From contig KV918933.1 of the NCBI GenBank assembly GCA_002049455.2, forward strand, positions 62,001 to 126,000: DNA of 64,000 bases, in the 5' to 3' direction. The notes beneath the pieces were generated by a model. The model had not been told where the DNA came from. It ran no database searches and saw nothing but the letters and a program-made list of their open reading frames with translations. Within the stretch, counting starts at the first letter, position 1. The number at the start of each line of letters is the position of its first letter. The DNA comes from Porphyra umbilicalis (lineage: Eukaryota; Rhodophyta; Bangiophyceae; Bangiales; Bangiaceae). The translations under genes and the position numbers were made by a program. Shown piece by piece: positions 53,301-63,900 of this stretch.

Positions 53301-54610
53301 GATGATGACATCGTCTAAGTAGACGAGGCATATCTGCCACTTCAAACCGGAGAGGATAATATCCAACGCGCGCTGGAAGGTAGCGGGCGCGTTCGTCAAG
53401 CCGAAAGGCATGGATAACCAGTGGTATATACCACAGTGCGTTGTGAACGCCGTCTTCTCTTGGTCGTCCTTGCGTAAGGGTACTTGCCAGTACCCCGCGG
53501 TGCAGTCGAGAGACGTGAACACCTGGGCATCTCCCAAGGAGTCGAGGCAGTCCTCCATCCGAGGCTAGGGATAAGCATCCTTCTTGGTGATGTTGTTTAA
53601 CCGACGATAGTCGACACAGAACCGGGCTTTGCCGTTCTTGCCGTAGCACGGATGACGCCAAGGGTTCCATCCCACATAGACGAATGCGTCTTAAGCATGT
53701 CTCGAATCTGCTTGTGCAGGTACTCGGGTGCCTCACTGAGGTCGAGGTCCTCGAGTGGGTCACGACTCGCGTCGTCCGATGAGTTATCGGTTCCACCCTT
53801 TGGGGTGTTGTCATCCAAGACGGCGGAAAGCATCGGCCCTTGGTAGGGTTCCGCAAACCCCAAGGTAGAGTTCTTGCGAACAATGACTTGGTCCTTGCCG
53901 AAGTTGCATAACTTGACCAGGAATGGTTCGTCCGGTTTGACGATGGCGATGCCGCGGGCGACTGCCATGGACTTGTGTCGGCACAACCGAATGTTCGGTG
54001 TGATGGTAACCATACCAGGCGTGTCGCACGTGGCCATGATCCACTCCTCCTTGTGTCCGTTGACACGCACCTGTTTGCAGGCTCGAACCCGAGCGGGTTT
54101 ATCTTGCCAGTGGCGGTCCCACGCGCTGTCGTTAAGACAAGCTAAGATCGGCGTTGGCCGAGGTTGCTCTTCCGTGCATCGCACGTTCTCTTGCCAGACG
54201 ATCTTGCGCAAGCGCGGCAGAATGCCCTCGATGTTTTGTTCAATGAACTCGGTGCCAAGAATGCACGGGACTGACAAGTTGTCGGCAACGAGGAATCGGT
54301 CAAGTAGACGCACACCTCCGGTGTCTACATACAGGTGTATGGCATACTTCGTCACAAGACGATTGTTGTTTGCATCTCGGATGCGCGGAAGCGTAGTCAA
54401 CTCTTCGGCGTAAGCCATCCAGTTCGAAGGGAGAACACTAGTTCGCACTATGTTCACCCCGGCGCCCGTGTCTAAGACAGGGCGGCAACTTCGCATTACG
54501 CGCAGGCATGGGCCTAACGTGGCTGCGATCTCATAGTGCCGAAGGGCACGACGTAAGAGTCTTGTCACCGTACGCTTTCGCGTTCCGCCGGGCAACCCAA
54601 AGTCGGGCAC
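50317..54610 (-). pseudogene. pol region of Ty3 element 1 (protease, RT, RNase H, integrase, chromodomain, C-terminal tail)
   Basis: Broken pol of a chromovirus, with about three breaks. Parts in order: aspartic protease (VLDTGAGVN) near 54.5 kb; reverse transcriptase with YLDD near 53.3 kb; RNase H (TDHQALSWIYS) near 52.6 kb; integrase with its HHCC finger and DDE core near 52.3-51.7 kb; chromodomain (YSAKVRWFDYGSKDDTWEPL) near 51.0 kb. After the chromodomain comes a ~200-residue extension (YGPYTYVWPKSAQ ... ATVVIPQWTNASWY) that resembles the tail of DIRS-type polyproteins; it is not usual in chromoviruses. Close relative of the pol at 60927-64000. Confidence 0.9.
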
Positions 54611-54615
54611 CCGGC

Positions 54616-56262
54616 CTAGACGTTTTTCGAGTCGTCCACGGCGTCGGCCGGATGCTCGACTTCGTCTTCCTCGACGTTACCGTCGGCAAGGGCATGAACG
54701 CCGATAGGCGGTTGCCGACGCTCGCGAGGGCGATAAGGCTCGGCACATTGTGCGGCGAAGTGCCCCGGCTTGTTACAATTGTAACAGATGTCAGCCCGAT
54801 TGGCTTGAGGGACGGCGGCCCGAGGGGGCGGCGGGGTGCGAACCGGTGTGAACGGTCGTTCCGTCGTCGTCCGCTGGTCTTGTGTCGCGTAACCGACTTT
54901 GATCGCCGTTGGGCGGGTAATCTTGAGTTGCAAACGCAACTTGTTGGTGCCGTCCCAGTACATCTGGGCGGTGGCGACCGTCTCGGACAGGGTTCGGTCG
55001 GGGAACTGGTCGTTCAGTACCCGGACGTGCGCTTGCACAAGGTCCGAAAGACCAGTGATGAAGACGTCCTTAACGTCTTGGATGTCGAACAAACCGTTCA
55101 GGAGGTCGCATTGCGTTTCCACGCGATGACCAAAGGCCGTGGGCGCCTCGTTGTCTTGTTGCTTCATCGTAATGATGTCTTGATAGGCGTTAGCCATGGT
55201 TGCGTGTGTCGCATACTTCGAAAGAAGCCAGTTGACGGCATCTCCGTAGGTACGGATGGCGTAACGCTTACGCCCGAGGGTGCTGTTAAGCGCGCCGGAG
55301 AAGGCCATCTTGGCGTTGCCGGCTAGTCGAAAGACCATAAGCGGAAGGGCTTGACCGTGCGTCAGCCCAGCCGCGTCGCACGCGCGGCGAAAGGTCGTCA
55401 AGAACGTGAAGATGCCCAAGGGCAGGGCTCCCGTGAATGGCTGTTGCCCATGGAACGCTCCGTCCAAACGTTTGTTGAGACGGTGCGACCGCTGTGCCTC
55501 TTTAGGCGTATACGTCAGTTGACGGCGGATCAGGAAGTACGTCCTGTAGTCCAGGAGTGTCTTGAAGCGGCTATTAGCCGGGCGGATCACCTTGATCCTA
55601 TCGGCTTTTTCAAGTCGCTCCTTCCGTTTGGTGGGGGGCGTCGGGCGCTTGCGCGCGGCGGCGTCCGACTCGCTCGAGCTTTCGCTCGGCGAGGACCCAC
55701 TTGGGGGCGACGGCGGGTGTGGGGGCCCGTGGCCATCGTCCGAAGAGGACGTGTCCGTCGCGTTGGGGTTGTCGTCGTCTGACGACGTCGGGCTTGACCC
55801 AGACGCGGAATCGTCGGAAGATGAGGAAGGCGCGGCGTTAGCCGGAGCGTCCTTGCGGACGGACTTGTCCTTGATCACCTTGTTCGTCTTCTTGACGTCC
55901 TTGGTCTTGTCGCCCGACTGGCGGCGAGACTTAGCCACACGGCGTTCCTCCTCATGGGAGTCGACCTTGCGCAGGGCCTCGACGTCGTCGACCAACTTGT
56001 CATTGGCTCGCGCCAGAGACTCGTTAGTCTGTTCTTGGGCCGTTTGGCGTCGCTGAAGTGCTTCAACGGCCGCCTTCAGGCTCTCCACCACCTGCATCTG
56101 CCCAGAGGCGGCTTGATCCGCAGGGATGGGAGGAGTTGGAGCACCGTCCGTGGGGGCGTCGGAGGCGGCAGGAGTGCCTTGTCCCCCGCCCGGCGGCCGG
56201 TAGCCAGATGGCAACTTGCCGTCTCTGGCTCGCCGAGTGCCGCCGGTACCACCAGTAGACAT
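54616..56262 (-). CDS. gag of Ty3 element 1
   Basis: A whole 548-codon capsid/nucleocapsid frame. It has a Gly/Pro-rich start, a coiled-coil-like segment (LKAAVEALQRRQTAQEQTNE), a long Ser/Asp-rich linker with basic patches, the gag capsid-like helices (FLTTFRRACDAAGL ... AMANAYQDI region), and a CCHC zinc knuckle CYNCNKPGHFAAQC near residue 500. It is followed directly by the protease region in another frame, as is common in the family. Confidence 0.9.
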   Translation of the reverse strand: MSTGGTGGTRRARDGKLPSGYRPPGGGQGTPAASDAPTDGAPTPPIPADQAASGQMQVVESLKAAVEALQRRQTAQEQTNESLARANDKLVDDVEALRKVDSHEEERRVAKSRRQSGDKTKDVKKTNKVIKDKSVRKDAPANAAPSSSSDDSASGSSPTSSDDDNPNATDTSSSDDGHGPPHPPSPPSGSSPSESSSESDAAARKRPTPPTKRKERLEKADRIKVIRPANSRFKTLLDYRTYFLIRRQLTYTPKEAQRSHRLNKRLDGAFHGQQPFTGALPLGIFTFLTTFRRACDAAGLTHGQALPLMVFRLAGNAKMAFSGALNSTLGRKRYAIRTYGDAVNWLLSKYATHATMANAYQDIITMKQQDNEAPTAFGHRVETQCDLLNGLFDIQDVKDVFITGLSDLVQAHVRVLNDQFPDRTLSETVATAQMYWDGTNKLRLQLKITRPTAIKVGYATQDQRTTTERPFTPVRTPPPPRAAVPQANRADICYNCNKPGHFAAQCAEPYRPRERRQPPIGVHALADGNVEEDEVEHPADAVDDSKNV

Positions 56263-56491
56263 ACTGGGACCTGAACAAGTGTTCCGACTTGGCTTACGCC
56301 CTGCGCGCCAACGTCGGAGATCTCAACCGTGATGCCCCTGGCACCACGCCCACAAGTCGATGGCTTACGCCCCGCGCGCCAAGCGACCGTATCGACACCG
56401 TCACAATGCCACGAGGCAGCGAGAAAGTTCTCGGGGACACCGTGCCGCGAGGCACGATGAAGGCGAGGGTATCCCCTGCTGCTCCACCAAA

Positions 56492-56884
56492 TGTGGTATT
56501 AATAACGTTAGTTCAATTACCAGTGTACTGAGACCGACCGTAGCCAAGCAATAAAGCGAGTTCTATCGCCGTCGCGGCGAGGAAGAAGACCTTTTGTTGA
56601 AGGGCATCCGATGGGGAGCCGGGTGGTGCCCACGACGGCGACCCCGGACCCACGGTGGTTTAATACAAACAGCGGCACTGGTCGATCGACCATCCGATCA
56701 AGCCATCGTAATGAGTGCCGGCAGACAGATAAGACAGGCAAGCAAACAAGCAATAAAAAATAAACAATGCGGAAGTAACCCCCCAAAGGGCGTGCCACAA
56801 GCCGAGTCACACACATCCGTGGATTCGGCCAGTCAAGGGGGCTACTCGTGGCTAATTGCCAATTGGTAGCAGAGATATGCTACA
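56492..56884 (-). repeat. 5' LTR of Ty3 element 1
   Basis: A 393-bp copy of 46749-47141 with about five differences. The candidate primer site (TGGTGGAGCAGCAGGGGAT) starts two bases inside it on the minus strand. Confidence 0.95.
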
Positions 56885-56891
56885 CTCGTAG

Positions 56892-57830
56892 TCGCCGCCC
56901 CCGCAGTCGCCGCCCCCTCAGTCGCTGCCCCCGCAGTCGCTGCCCCCGCTGACGCCCCCCCCGCTGTCGCCACCCCCGCTGTCGCCGCCCCCGCTCTCAC
57001 CGCCCCAACTGTCGCCGTCCCTGCTGTCGCCGCTCCTGCTGCCGCCGCTCCCTCCGTCGCCGCTCCCGCTGTCGCAGCCCCTACAGGCACCGGCCCCGTC
57101 TGATGCTACTGCGGAGCCTCCATTCCATGCCAACGCAGAGGTCGGCAAGCTATCTGTGTCCCAGCGCCGCCGCTCCCTCAACGCCGTTCCATCCGTTGCG
57201 CTGATGGAGGAGTTAGACGACCCAGACAAAAGGAGGGCAGTGGGGTTGTTCGTCATGCAGGGAATCCGCGACGTTCTCAATCCGCGCGTCTCTAAGATGA
57301 TCGCCCACGCGACGGTCACCGCCGACGTCGTCCTCGACCCCGAGTCCAAGTACGAGATGATAGTTGAGGTGTCCATGGAGTTCTTGGACTCCACGTCCGC
57401 TGGGGCCAACGTGTTTCTGCTCGAGACGATTGAGCAACCAACGAAGAAGCGTTCCAGGGGTGCCAGCAAGCCGCGGTCTGTGCGCGCCTGGGCGCCTCTG
57501 GGCATGGTCTTCTCCCACATCATGTGGGCACTCAAGGGGGTGATTGTGGCGGCCTGGTTTGGCGGCGTCGGCTAGACCGCGGCTACCATGACCGCGCTGA
57601 AGGCGAAGGAGTGGAAGTGCAAGCACCGCTACGGCAGTTCGGAACGCGGTCGGGTCGGCGTCGTGGCGGCGTCGAAGCAGATGTTCACGCACCTGAACGC
57701 CCGCTACCGCATCCAGGAGCCCTCCAAGGAGGTCGACGTCCCGGTCCTACACGTCACGCTTGGCCACTACGCCTTGGTCTGCACTTTTGTAGCCGAGGCC
57801 CTGGAGACGATCATCGCTGGAAAGAGTACC
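56892..57830 (+). pseudogene. Unrecognised coding fragment with Pro-rich start, one in-frame stop
   Basis: An open frame without an upstream Met runs from just beyond element 1's 5' LTR. The first ~60 residues are a PPLSPPPLSPP-type repeat. Residues then look like folded protein (MEELDDPDKRRAVGLFVMQG, GIRDVLNPRVSKMIAHATVT, WAPLGMVFSHIMWALKG) to a TAG at 57573-57575. The same frame continues (KEWKCKHRYGSSERGRVGVV ... LHVTLGHYALVCTFVAEALE) until about 57830, where the second Ty3 element seems to begin. I do not recognise the family. It looks like a gene, perhaps of another mobile element, trapped between two retrotransposons. The stop may be decay or an intron. Confidence 0.5.
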
Positions 57831-58863
57831 TGTAGCGGTTCTAAGCACCACCACGTTGGTTCGTCGTCTGGCCAAAGTGACCTCTTGATCAGCTCGGTCC
57901 GTCGAAGGAACTGCCCCGGAAATCGACCCACAGCCCAGCCTTCCCCCAACGGGAGGAGAGGATCACGGCAAAGCCCAGGGGGGAATCGTAGTCCAAAGCA
58001 CAGTTGGTTTTATCAAACGGCGACGGGGACGGCGTCCCCGCTGTCAATAAACCCCTCCCAAACCGAACGCCGGTGGCCAAAGTAGCCACCCCAAATGCGC
58101 CAAACAGATAAATCCCTCCAAAGCGAAAAGTTCAAACAAGTAGTAGGGGGGCTGGGAAAACCACTTGGGAAAAGCCCCGCCCCCGACCGAATCCAATCTC
58201 CCCGAGATCTGGACAGGTCATTCCCTTGCTGGCCCGGATCGGGATATTTTGGGACGGCCCCCGGGGGTGTGCTGTCCGCAGCTGAGGGGCCACGCCCCTT
58301 CCAACTGGGGACCCCCGACCGCCACACAGCCCCCTCGTCGCGTGACGTGGCGTCCCTGCCCGTCCCGCGACGACCCCTGAGGAGGGGGTTCCGGCCCGGC
58401 CCCCTGGCCGGGTGCCGGCCACAACCGCCACCCCCCCCCCCGATCCTCGCCCCAGGGGGGTTGTCGAGGTCGGTCCGCGGACGGGATCGGCCCCACGCGA
58501 CGCCGGCGTTGCGTGGCGTGCGGCCCGCACGGGTGTCCCGCGGCCCCAACACCCCCCGAGACACACGTTGGCCCCACCCCTCCCCGTGGGCCCACACGCA
58601 CACCCCGTGGCTCACCCCCCCCCACACAGGCGACTCCACGACTCCCCCACGCCACTCCACGACGTAACCCTCCGCGCTCGCTGCGACGCGGTGTCCGCCG
58701 ACTCGTTCCTCCGCCCACCCCACGACGTGCCGTCCACCCCCCCCGTGGTGCCCGCCGCTTCTTGCTTCTGTCGGCCCCCGGGGGTCCCCCCCCCTTCCTT
58801 GTCGGACCGAGGACCCGGCGGCCGCCCGTCGACGGGACGCCCGTGCCCGCGTCGTCCTCCGCG
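57831..58863. other. Presumed 3' LTR and untranslated part of element 2
   Basis: No gene is recognised. CAATAAAC occurs near 58046. C/G runs near 58429-58440 and 58618-58626 could be part of a polypurine tract on the minus strand. The LTR inner boundary cannot be set from one copy. Confidence 0.4.
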
Positions 58864-60498
58864 ATGGCCGACGAGGAGATGCGCTACCAGACCGTCGTGG
58901 GCCCACTGCCCGTCTTGTCCAACCCGGCGACGTGGGCACCCGCGTGGGCCCGTGAGGAGGCCCGCATGGGGGTGGCGGGGTCGCTGGCCCACGCGACGTT
59001 CCGGGGCATCGACTCGACGCGCCCCTCCAACCCGTTCGCCAAGCACATCGCGGCGATGCCGCACGCCCTCGTGCCTTCCTTGGACGACCGCGCCTCGTCG
59101 ATCACCGTGGTGCGGCGTAGCCGCGAGGTGGGGTACCGCCGGTCCTACGTGGGCTTCATGGACGACCCCCCGGTGGACCCGCCGTTGGTGCCGACCTTCG
59201 AGTACATCCTCACGTGCCCGCCCTTCATCGGCGTGTCGGACGCGGAGGGCCCCACGACGGTGCAGCTGACGACGGCTCGCAACCACCGGGGCGGCCTTAC
59301 CGGGCACCTCGTGGCGTGGCACCAGGCGGAGTACTCGAGCTGTGCCACGGCGACCAGCTCGCGCTTCTACGTGCCGACTCCCGCGTGGTGGTCCGGGGTG
59401 GAAGTCCCGTACGGCTGCATGGTGGAACTCCCGTGGGTGCACGCGTACGCCACGGACGACCTCTACGCGGGCCGGCGTGCCTCGTGGGCCGTCTTCCGTA
59501 GCGAGTGGGCTCTCGCGGCGGCCGTCGTTCTCCTCGAGACGTTCCGCACCCGCCAAGTCTTGTGGCGTTACCCCGCGCGTCTCCTCGATTGGATCCGCTC
59601 CCTCGGGGCGTCCAACATCGGCATCAACCCCGCGGGTCCTGACGCCGAGGCGGCTGCTACCCTCGGGGCTTTGCTGGACCTCGCGGACCAGCTTCCCGAC
59701 ACGGAGGCCTTCCGCCAGCGCCTTCGCGCGCGTAGCACCGACCGCCGTGACCGCGAGGGTTGGATTTGGGCGTCCCTCGAGGTGGACGACGACGGCACTC
59801 ACGCCAAGGTCGCCGAGGACCTTCGCCCCTTCGACCTGCCGTACACCGCGGACATCCTCGAGGCGCGTGGCTACGGCCCTGCTCGTGGGGGTTGGGCCGC
59901 CGCCGTCTCGGCTGCCCGCAGCCCGCGCTTCCCCGGGGGTGGAACCACGCCGCCCGCTACCTCCGTGGTGACTGGTGCCGCGGGGTTGTCCCCTCCGGGT
60001 CCGTCGCCGCCCGCCGCATCAGCCGCCCCCTCTGGGGGTAACTCCGGGGGTAGCCTCATCGTCTCGTTCGACCCCGTGGAACACCGTGGCATCCCCGACG
60101 TGGCTTTTGACCAACTCGACCACATCCCCTCGGACCGTGTCCCACAGGGTTTGGCGCGCGTCGTGGCTTGTGACCCCGGGGAACTTCGCGGCTACACCAC
60201 GGGGACCCTTGTAGCCGGCTTGAGCCACACCGTGGTCTCCCTTGGCGACTCGATCGCCCAGTGGGCCCGCGACCACCCCGGGGTTCCGCCCCGTCACTTG
60301 GAGGAGTTGCTTCAGCTGGTCGGTCGTCGTAGCATCCGCGCGGCTCTCATTCGCGAGGTCGGCGTGGCCGCCGGCGGGGCCAACCGCCGTCAACAGCATC
60401 ACCGCGACCGCGACGCCTACCACGAGGAGCACGCGACGCAGCGCCCCCGTGGTCCGCCCGGTCCCGAGTGGGGTGGGCCTTCGTCGGCCCGCCGCTGA
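58864..60498 (+). CDS. Antisense ORF of Ty3 element 2, unknown protein
   Basis: A 544-codon frame from MADEEMRYQT, opposite in strand to pol and ending 428 bp from it. The frame is open upstream to 58513 but that part is Pro/Arg-rich low complexity. The body is Trp/Tyr-rich and protein-like (PTPAWWSGVEVPYGCMVELP, RRASWAVFRSEWALAAAVVL, DREGWIWASLEVDDDGT), followed by a Gly/Pro/Ser linker, a second folded-looking part (FDQLDHIPSDRVPQGLARVV, QWARDHPGVPPRHLEELLQL) and an Arg/His-rich tail. No known domain, signal or membrane segment is visible. It occupies the same slot as the antisense ORF of element 1, and a 52-residue stretch aligns with it without gaps at about 8 identities, so they may be very distant homologues. 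Confidence 0.7.
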   Translation: MADEEMRYQTVVGPLPVLSNPATWAPAWAREEARMGVAGSLAHATFRGIDSTRPSNPFAKHIAAMPHALVPSLDDRASSITVVRRSREVGYRRSYVGFMDDPPVDPPLVPTFEYILTCPPFIGVSDAEGPTTVQLTTARNHRGGLTGHLVAWHQAEYSSCATATSSRFYVPTPAWWSGVEVPYGCMVELPWVHAYATDDLYAGRRASWAVFRSEWALAAAVVLLETFRTRQVLWRYPARLLDWIRSLGASNIGINPAGPDAEAAATLGALLDLADQLPDTEAFRQRLRARSTDRRDREGWIWASLEVDDDGTHAKVAEDLRPFDLPYTADILEARGYGPARGGWAAAVSAARSPRFPGGGTTPPATSVVTGAAGLSPPGPSPPAASAAPSGGNSGGSLIVSFDPVEHRGIPDVAFDQLDHIPSDRVPQGLARVVACDPGELRGYTTGTLVAGLSHTVVSLGDSIAQWARDHPGVPPRHLEELLQLVGRRSIRAALIREVGVAAGGANRRQQHHRDRDAYHEEHATQRPRGPPGPEWGGPSSARR

Positions 60499-60926
60499 CC
60501 CGGGGGTGGGGTAACAGCCCCCTCGGGAGTTGTAGTCGTAGCGCGTAGTAGTGTAGGGGGGGTGTTGTAGTGTCGATGGGGCCGTACGGCGCGTCACCGA
60601 CCAATAAACCCCACGCGGGTCGTTTGCGTATCACCCTTGGGAGAGCCTCTTGTTCGTCAGGCCGAATCTTGGACCCCGTCGTGGTCCATCATTGGATCGG
60701 CCCCCGTCGGTCAGCCGTCACGTACCACCCCGCCCCCTGGTACCGTCCACGCCGCCTGATCGCCTTGACTCTCACCCCCCCCGTGTCACGGAGAAGACGG
60801 CCAGCCCGTCTCGCAGTCGGGACGGTCGCCACCCCGGCCACGTGGTTCCAACCGGGACACGTGTCGAACCCGAAAAAATGCCACGATTCGAAACTTGAAA
60901 ACCACGTGTCCCAGGTGGGAATTGCC

Positions 60927-63900
60927 TTAGGCGAGGAAGTCGACGACCGACCCGGCTTCTTCGACTCGTAGGCCCACCCGCCGCATACACTGGTACACCT
61001 TACGCTTGTCGACCCGACTGGCCAACTCGAGGGTGTCCTCCTCGGGGTGGTACCCCCACCAGCGGGTCCACAGGCGTAGCGTGCCGTCGTCCGCGACTTC
61101 GTGGCCCACGAAGGCCTCCCAGACGAACTCCTTGCCCGTGTGTTGATGCCCCTCGGGGACCACGATGTCTTGGGGCACCCCGAGGTTCTGCAGGAGCGTC
61201 TGCGGATCCCCCGGCGGGCCCGGCGCCGCCGTCACGTGGTCGCTGCTTACCGTCTCAGGGTACCCGCCGATGTCCAGCGAGAACGTGCCTTCCCCGCGGG
61301 ACAACACCTTGTACGGTCCGGCCGCGCGGGTCCCGAGCTTATACTTGGTCCGCGCGTGGCCATCGACGAACACCCAGTCCCCCGCGTGGACGTCCTTGTT
61401 GACCGGTCGTACGCGGGCGTCGTAGTTCCTCTTGTACCGCCGCTGTGCCAGCGTGAGGGACTTTTGCACCTTGTGGATTAGGTTCCGTAGCCGCGCTCGG
61501 ATGCCCTCGCGGTCAGCTCGTGGGCTACCGTCCGTCTCCTCGGGTGCCGGGGAGCCGACGAGGCGTTCCACGGAGAGGCTCCGCACACGCTCGGGGGTGA
61601 CGAACTCGAGGGGCGCCACCCCGGTGCTCTGCTGCGGTCGGCTGTTGTAGGCCAACGTCAGCATCGACACCAACTCGTCCCATCGGTCTTGGTGGTCCTC
61701 GACGTACGTCCGCAACTGGCCCACGATGGTCCAGTTGTAACGTTCCACTTGGCCGTTCGTCTGCGGGTGGTACGTCGTGGAGTACCGGTTGGAGATCCCG
61801 AGGAGCGAGCAAACCCCTTGGAAGAACGTGGAGCGGAACTGGGGGCCATTGTACGACAACACCGTCGCCGGGGGTCCGTACGCCGCCACCCAGTGGTCCA
61901 AGAAAGCTGCCGTGATGGTTTCCGCGTCGATCCGCTGAAGGGGGATGGCCCGCGTCATCTTGGAGAAGCGGTCCACGATGGCCAACAGATGTTCGTTCCC
62001 CGCCGCCGTCCGGGGAAGGGGCCCAAGCAGGTCCATACACAGATCCGTCAGCGGTTCCGTCGGGGGGAAGGTCTTGAGGTAGTTCGTCTTGCGTCCCTTG
62101 CCGACGCGGTTCCTCGCGCACTGAGTGCAGTTGGCCACGAAGGCGTAGACGTCCACCACCATTGATTCCCAATAAAACCACCGTCGCATCGACGTGTACA
62201 TCTTGTTCGCCCCCGGGTGCCCGGCTTGCGGAGGGTAGTGCTCCCGCATCATCACCTCGTAGCGCATGTGGGTCGGCACGTAGACTTGCGTGGCCCCGTC
62301 CAACGGCGCCGTGCGTACCAACAGGCCGTTCGAGTCCTCGCTGAACCGCGACTTGTCGTTGCTGTCCATCGCCGCGCGGACCTCCTTGCACCGTCCGTCC
62401 TCCGCCTGCCCCTCGAGGAGCTCGGCGAGCGTCAGGGGGCCTAGGAGTCCCCCCTTGGTTTCCGGCGGTAACTGCCACGCGGCCGACGAGTTGGGCAACG
62501 CCAGACAAGGTACCGCGTCGGGTATCGCCCCCTCGTCTCCCGCGGGTGTTGAGATGCGTGACATCGTGTCCGCCGCGTGGTGTGACGCCCCGGGGCGCGT
62601 CTGTACCACGTAGTCGAACTCCGCCAGTCGCAACCGCCACCGCGCCAGCCTCCCGTGAGCCCCGTCCATATGCAGCATCCTCTTGAGCGCCGCGTTGTCC
62701 GTGCGCACCGTGAAGCGGGTCCCCTCGACGTAGGGGCGGAGAAGGAGGGATGCCCACACAACCGCGAGGCACTCCCGCTCCGTCGTACTGTAGTTTCGCT
62801 CCGCCGCGTTGAGGGAACGGCTCCAATAGCCAACGGGCCGCGTGGATTGGTCGGGTTGTTCTTGTAAAAGGACTGCGCCGACCTGCCCCGCGCTTGCGTC
62901 TGTGTCCAACGTGTAGGTCCCTTGTCGCCTCGGCAGGGCGAGGATGGGGGCCTCCGTGAGTCGCCTCTTGAATTCCTCGAATGCCCCCAGGGCCTCGTCG
63001 GACAGCGTCCCCCACCGGTCGGGCCTCTTGGAACTTGTCATGGCGGCCAACGGCCGCACCACTTGGGCGTAGTCCTTAACGAACCTCCGATACACGTTGC
63101 GCATCCCGAGGAAGCTACGTAGGTCCTTCTTGCACCGCGGGGGAGACGCCTCCTTGAGTCCGCGGATGTTCTTGTCTTGTACCTTCAGCTCCCCCCGGCC
63201 CACGATATGGCCCAAATACTCCACCTCCTCTTGGAACAAGTGGAACTTCTTGGCCTTCAGGGAGACACCCGCGCCGCGCAGCGCCGTGAAGACCTCCGGG
63301 AGGTGCTCCACGTGTTCCCCCGCCGTCTGCGAGAAGACGATGATGTCGTCGAGGTACACGAGGCAGCTCTTCCACTTGAGTCCCCCGAGGATCATGTCGA
63401 TGGCCCGTTGGCAGGTCGCCGGGGCATTGGACAGCCCGAAGGGAAGGCGGATGTAGCGGTAGGCCCCCTCGTGGCAAACGAAGGTCGTCTTGTCCCGGTC
63501 CTCGTCCGCCACGGGGATCTGCCAATACCCCGAGTTGCAGTCGAGCGTCGAAAACATTTTGGCGTCCCCGAGGAAGTCAATACAATCGTACATTCGTGGC
63601 AACGGGTACACATCCCGCACCGTGACCTCGTTAAGTCGGCGGTAATCCACACAGAACCGCACTGTCCCGTCGGGTTTCGGAACCAGAATCACAGGGAAGG
63701 CCCACTCGGCACTTGAGGGCTCGATAACCCCGAGGCCCCGCTGGCGTTGCACCTCCTTGGCGATGATGTCCCTCGAAGCGTGGCTCGCCCGATAGGGTTG
63801 GGCCCGCCGTGGCCGTGCCCCGGGGGTCACCTCGATCCGGTGCGGGGTGACGTCGACCTTGCCGAGTTGCCCCGCCCATAGCGCCTTGTACACCTCGAGG

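Larger units (their letters stand above)
46749..56884 (-). mobile_element. Ty3/gypsy chromovirus LTR retrotransposon, element 1
   Basis: A ~10.1-kb LTR element in minus orientation: 5' LTR at the high-coordinate end, a candidate tRNA primer site beginning TGG two bases inside it (56489 downward), gag with a zinc knuckle, protease, reverse transcriptase/RNase H, integrase and chromodomain, then a long ORF on the opposite strand, then the 3' LTR. The two 393-bp LTRs differ at about five positions (~1.3%), so the insertion is young. The pol region is broken in a few places (about three); gag and the antisense ORF look whole. I see no matching target duplication outside the two LTRs and no clear polypurine tract. 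Confidence 0.93.

Noticed and set aside
61525-63015. 496-codon ORF in another minus-strand frame of element 2 pol
   Set aside because: A Gly/Arg-rich shadow of the real pol frame, which contains the RT and integrase motifs.
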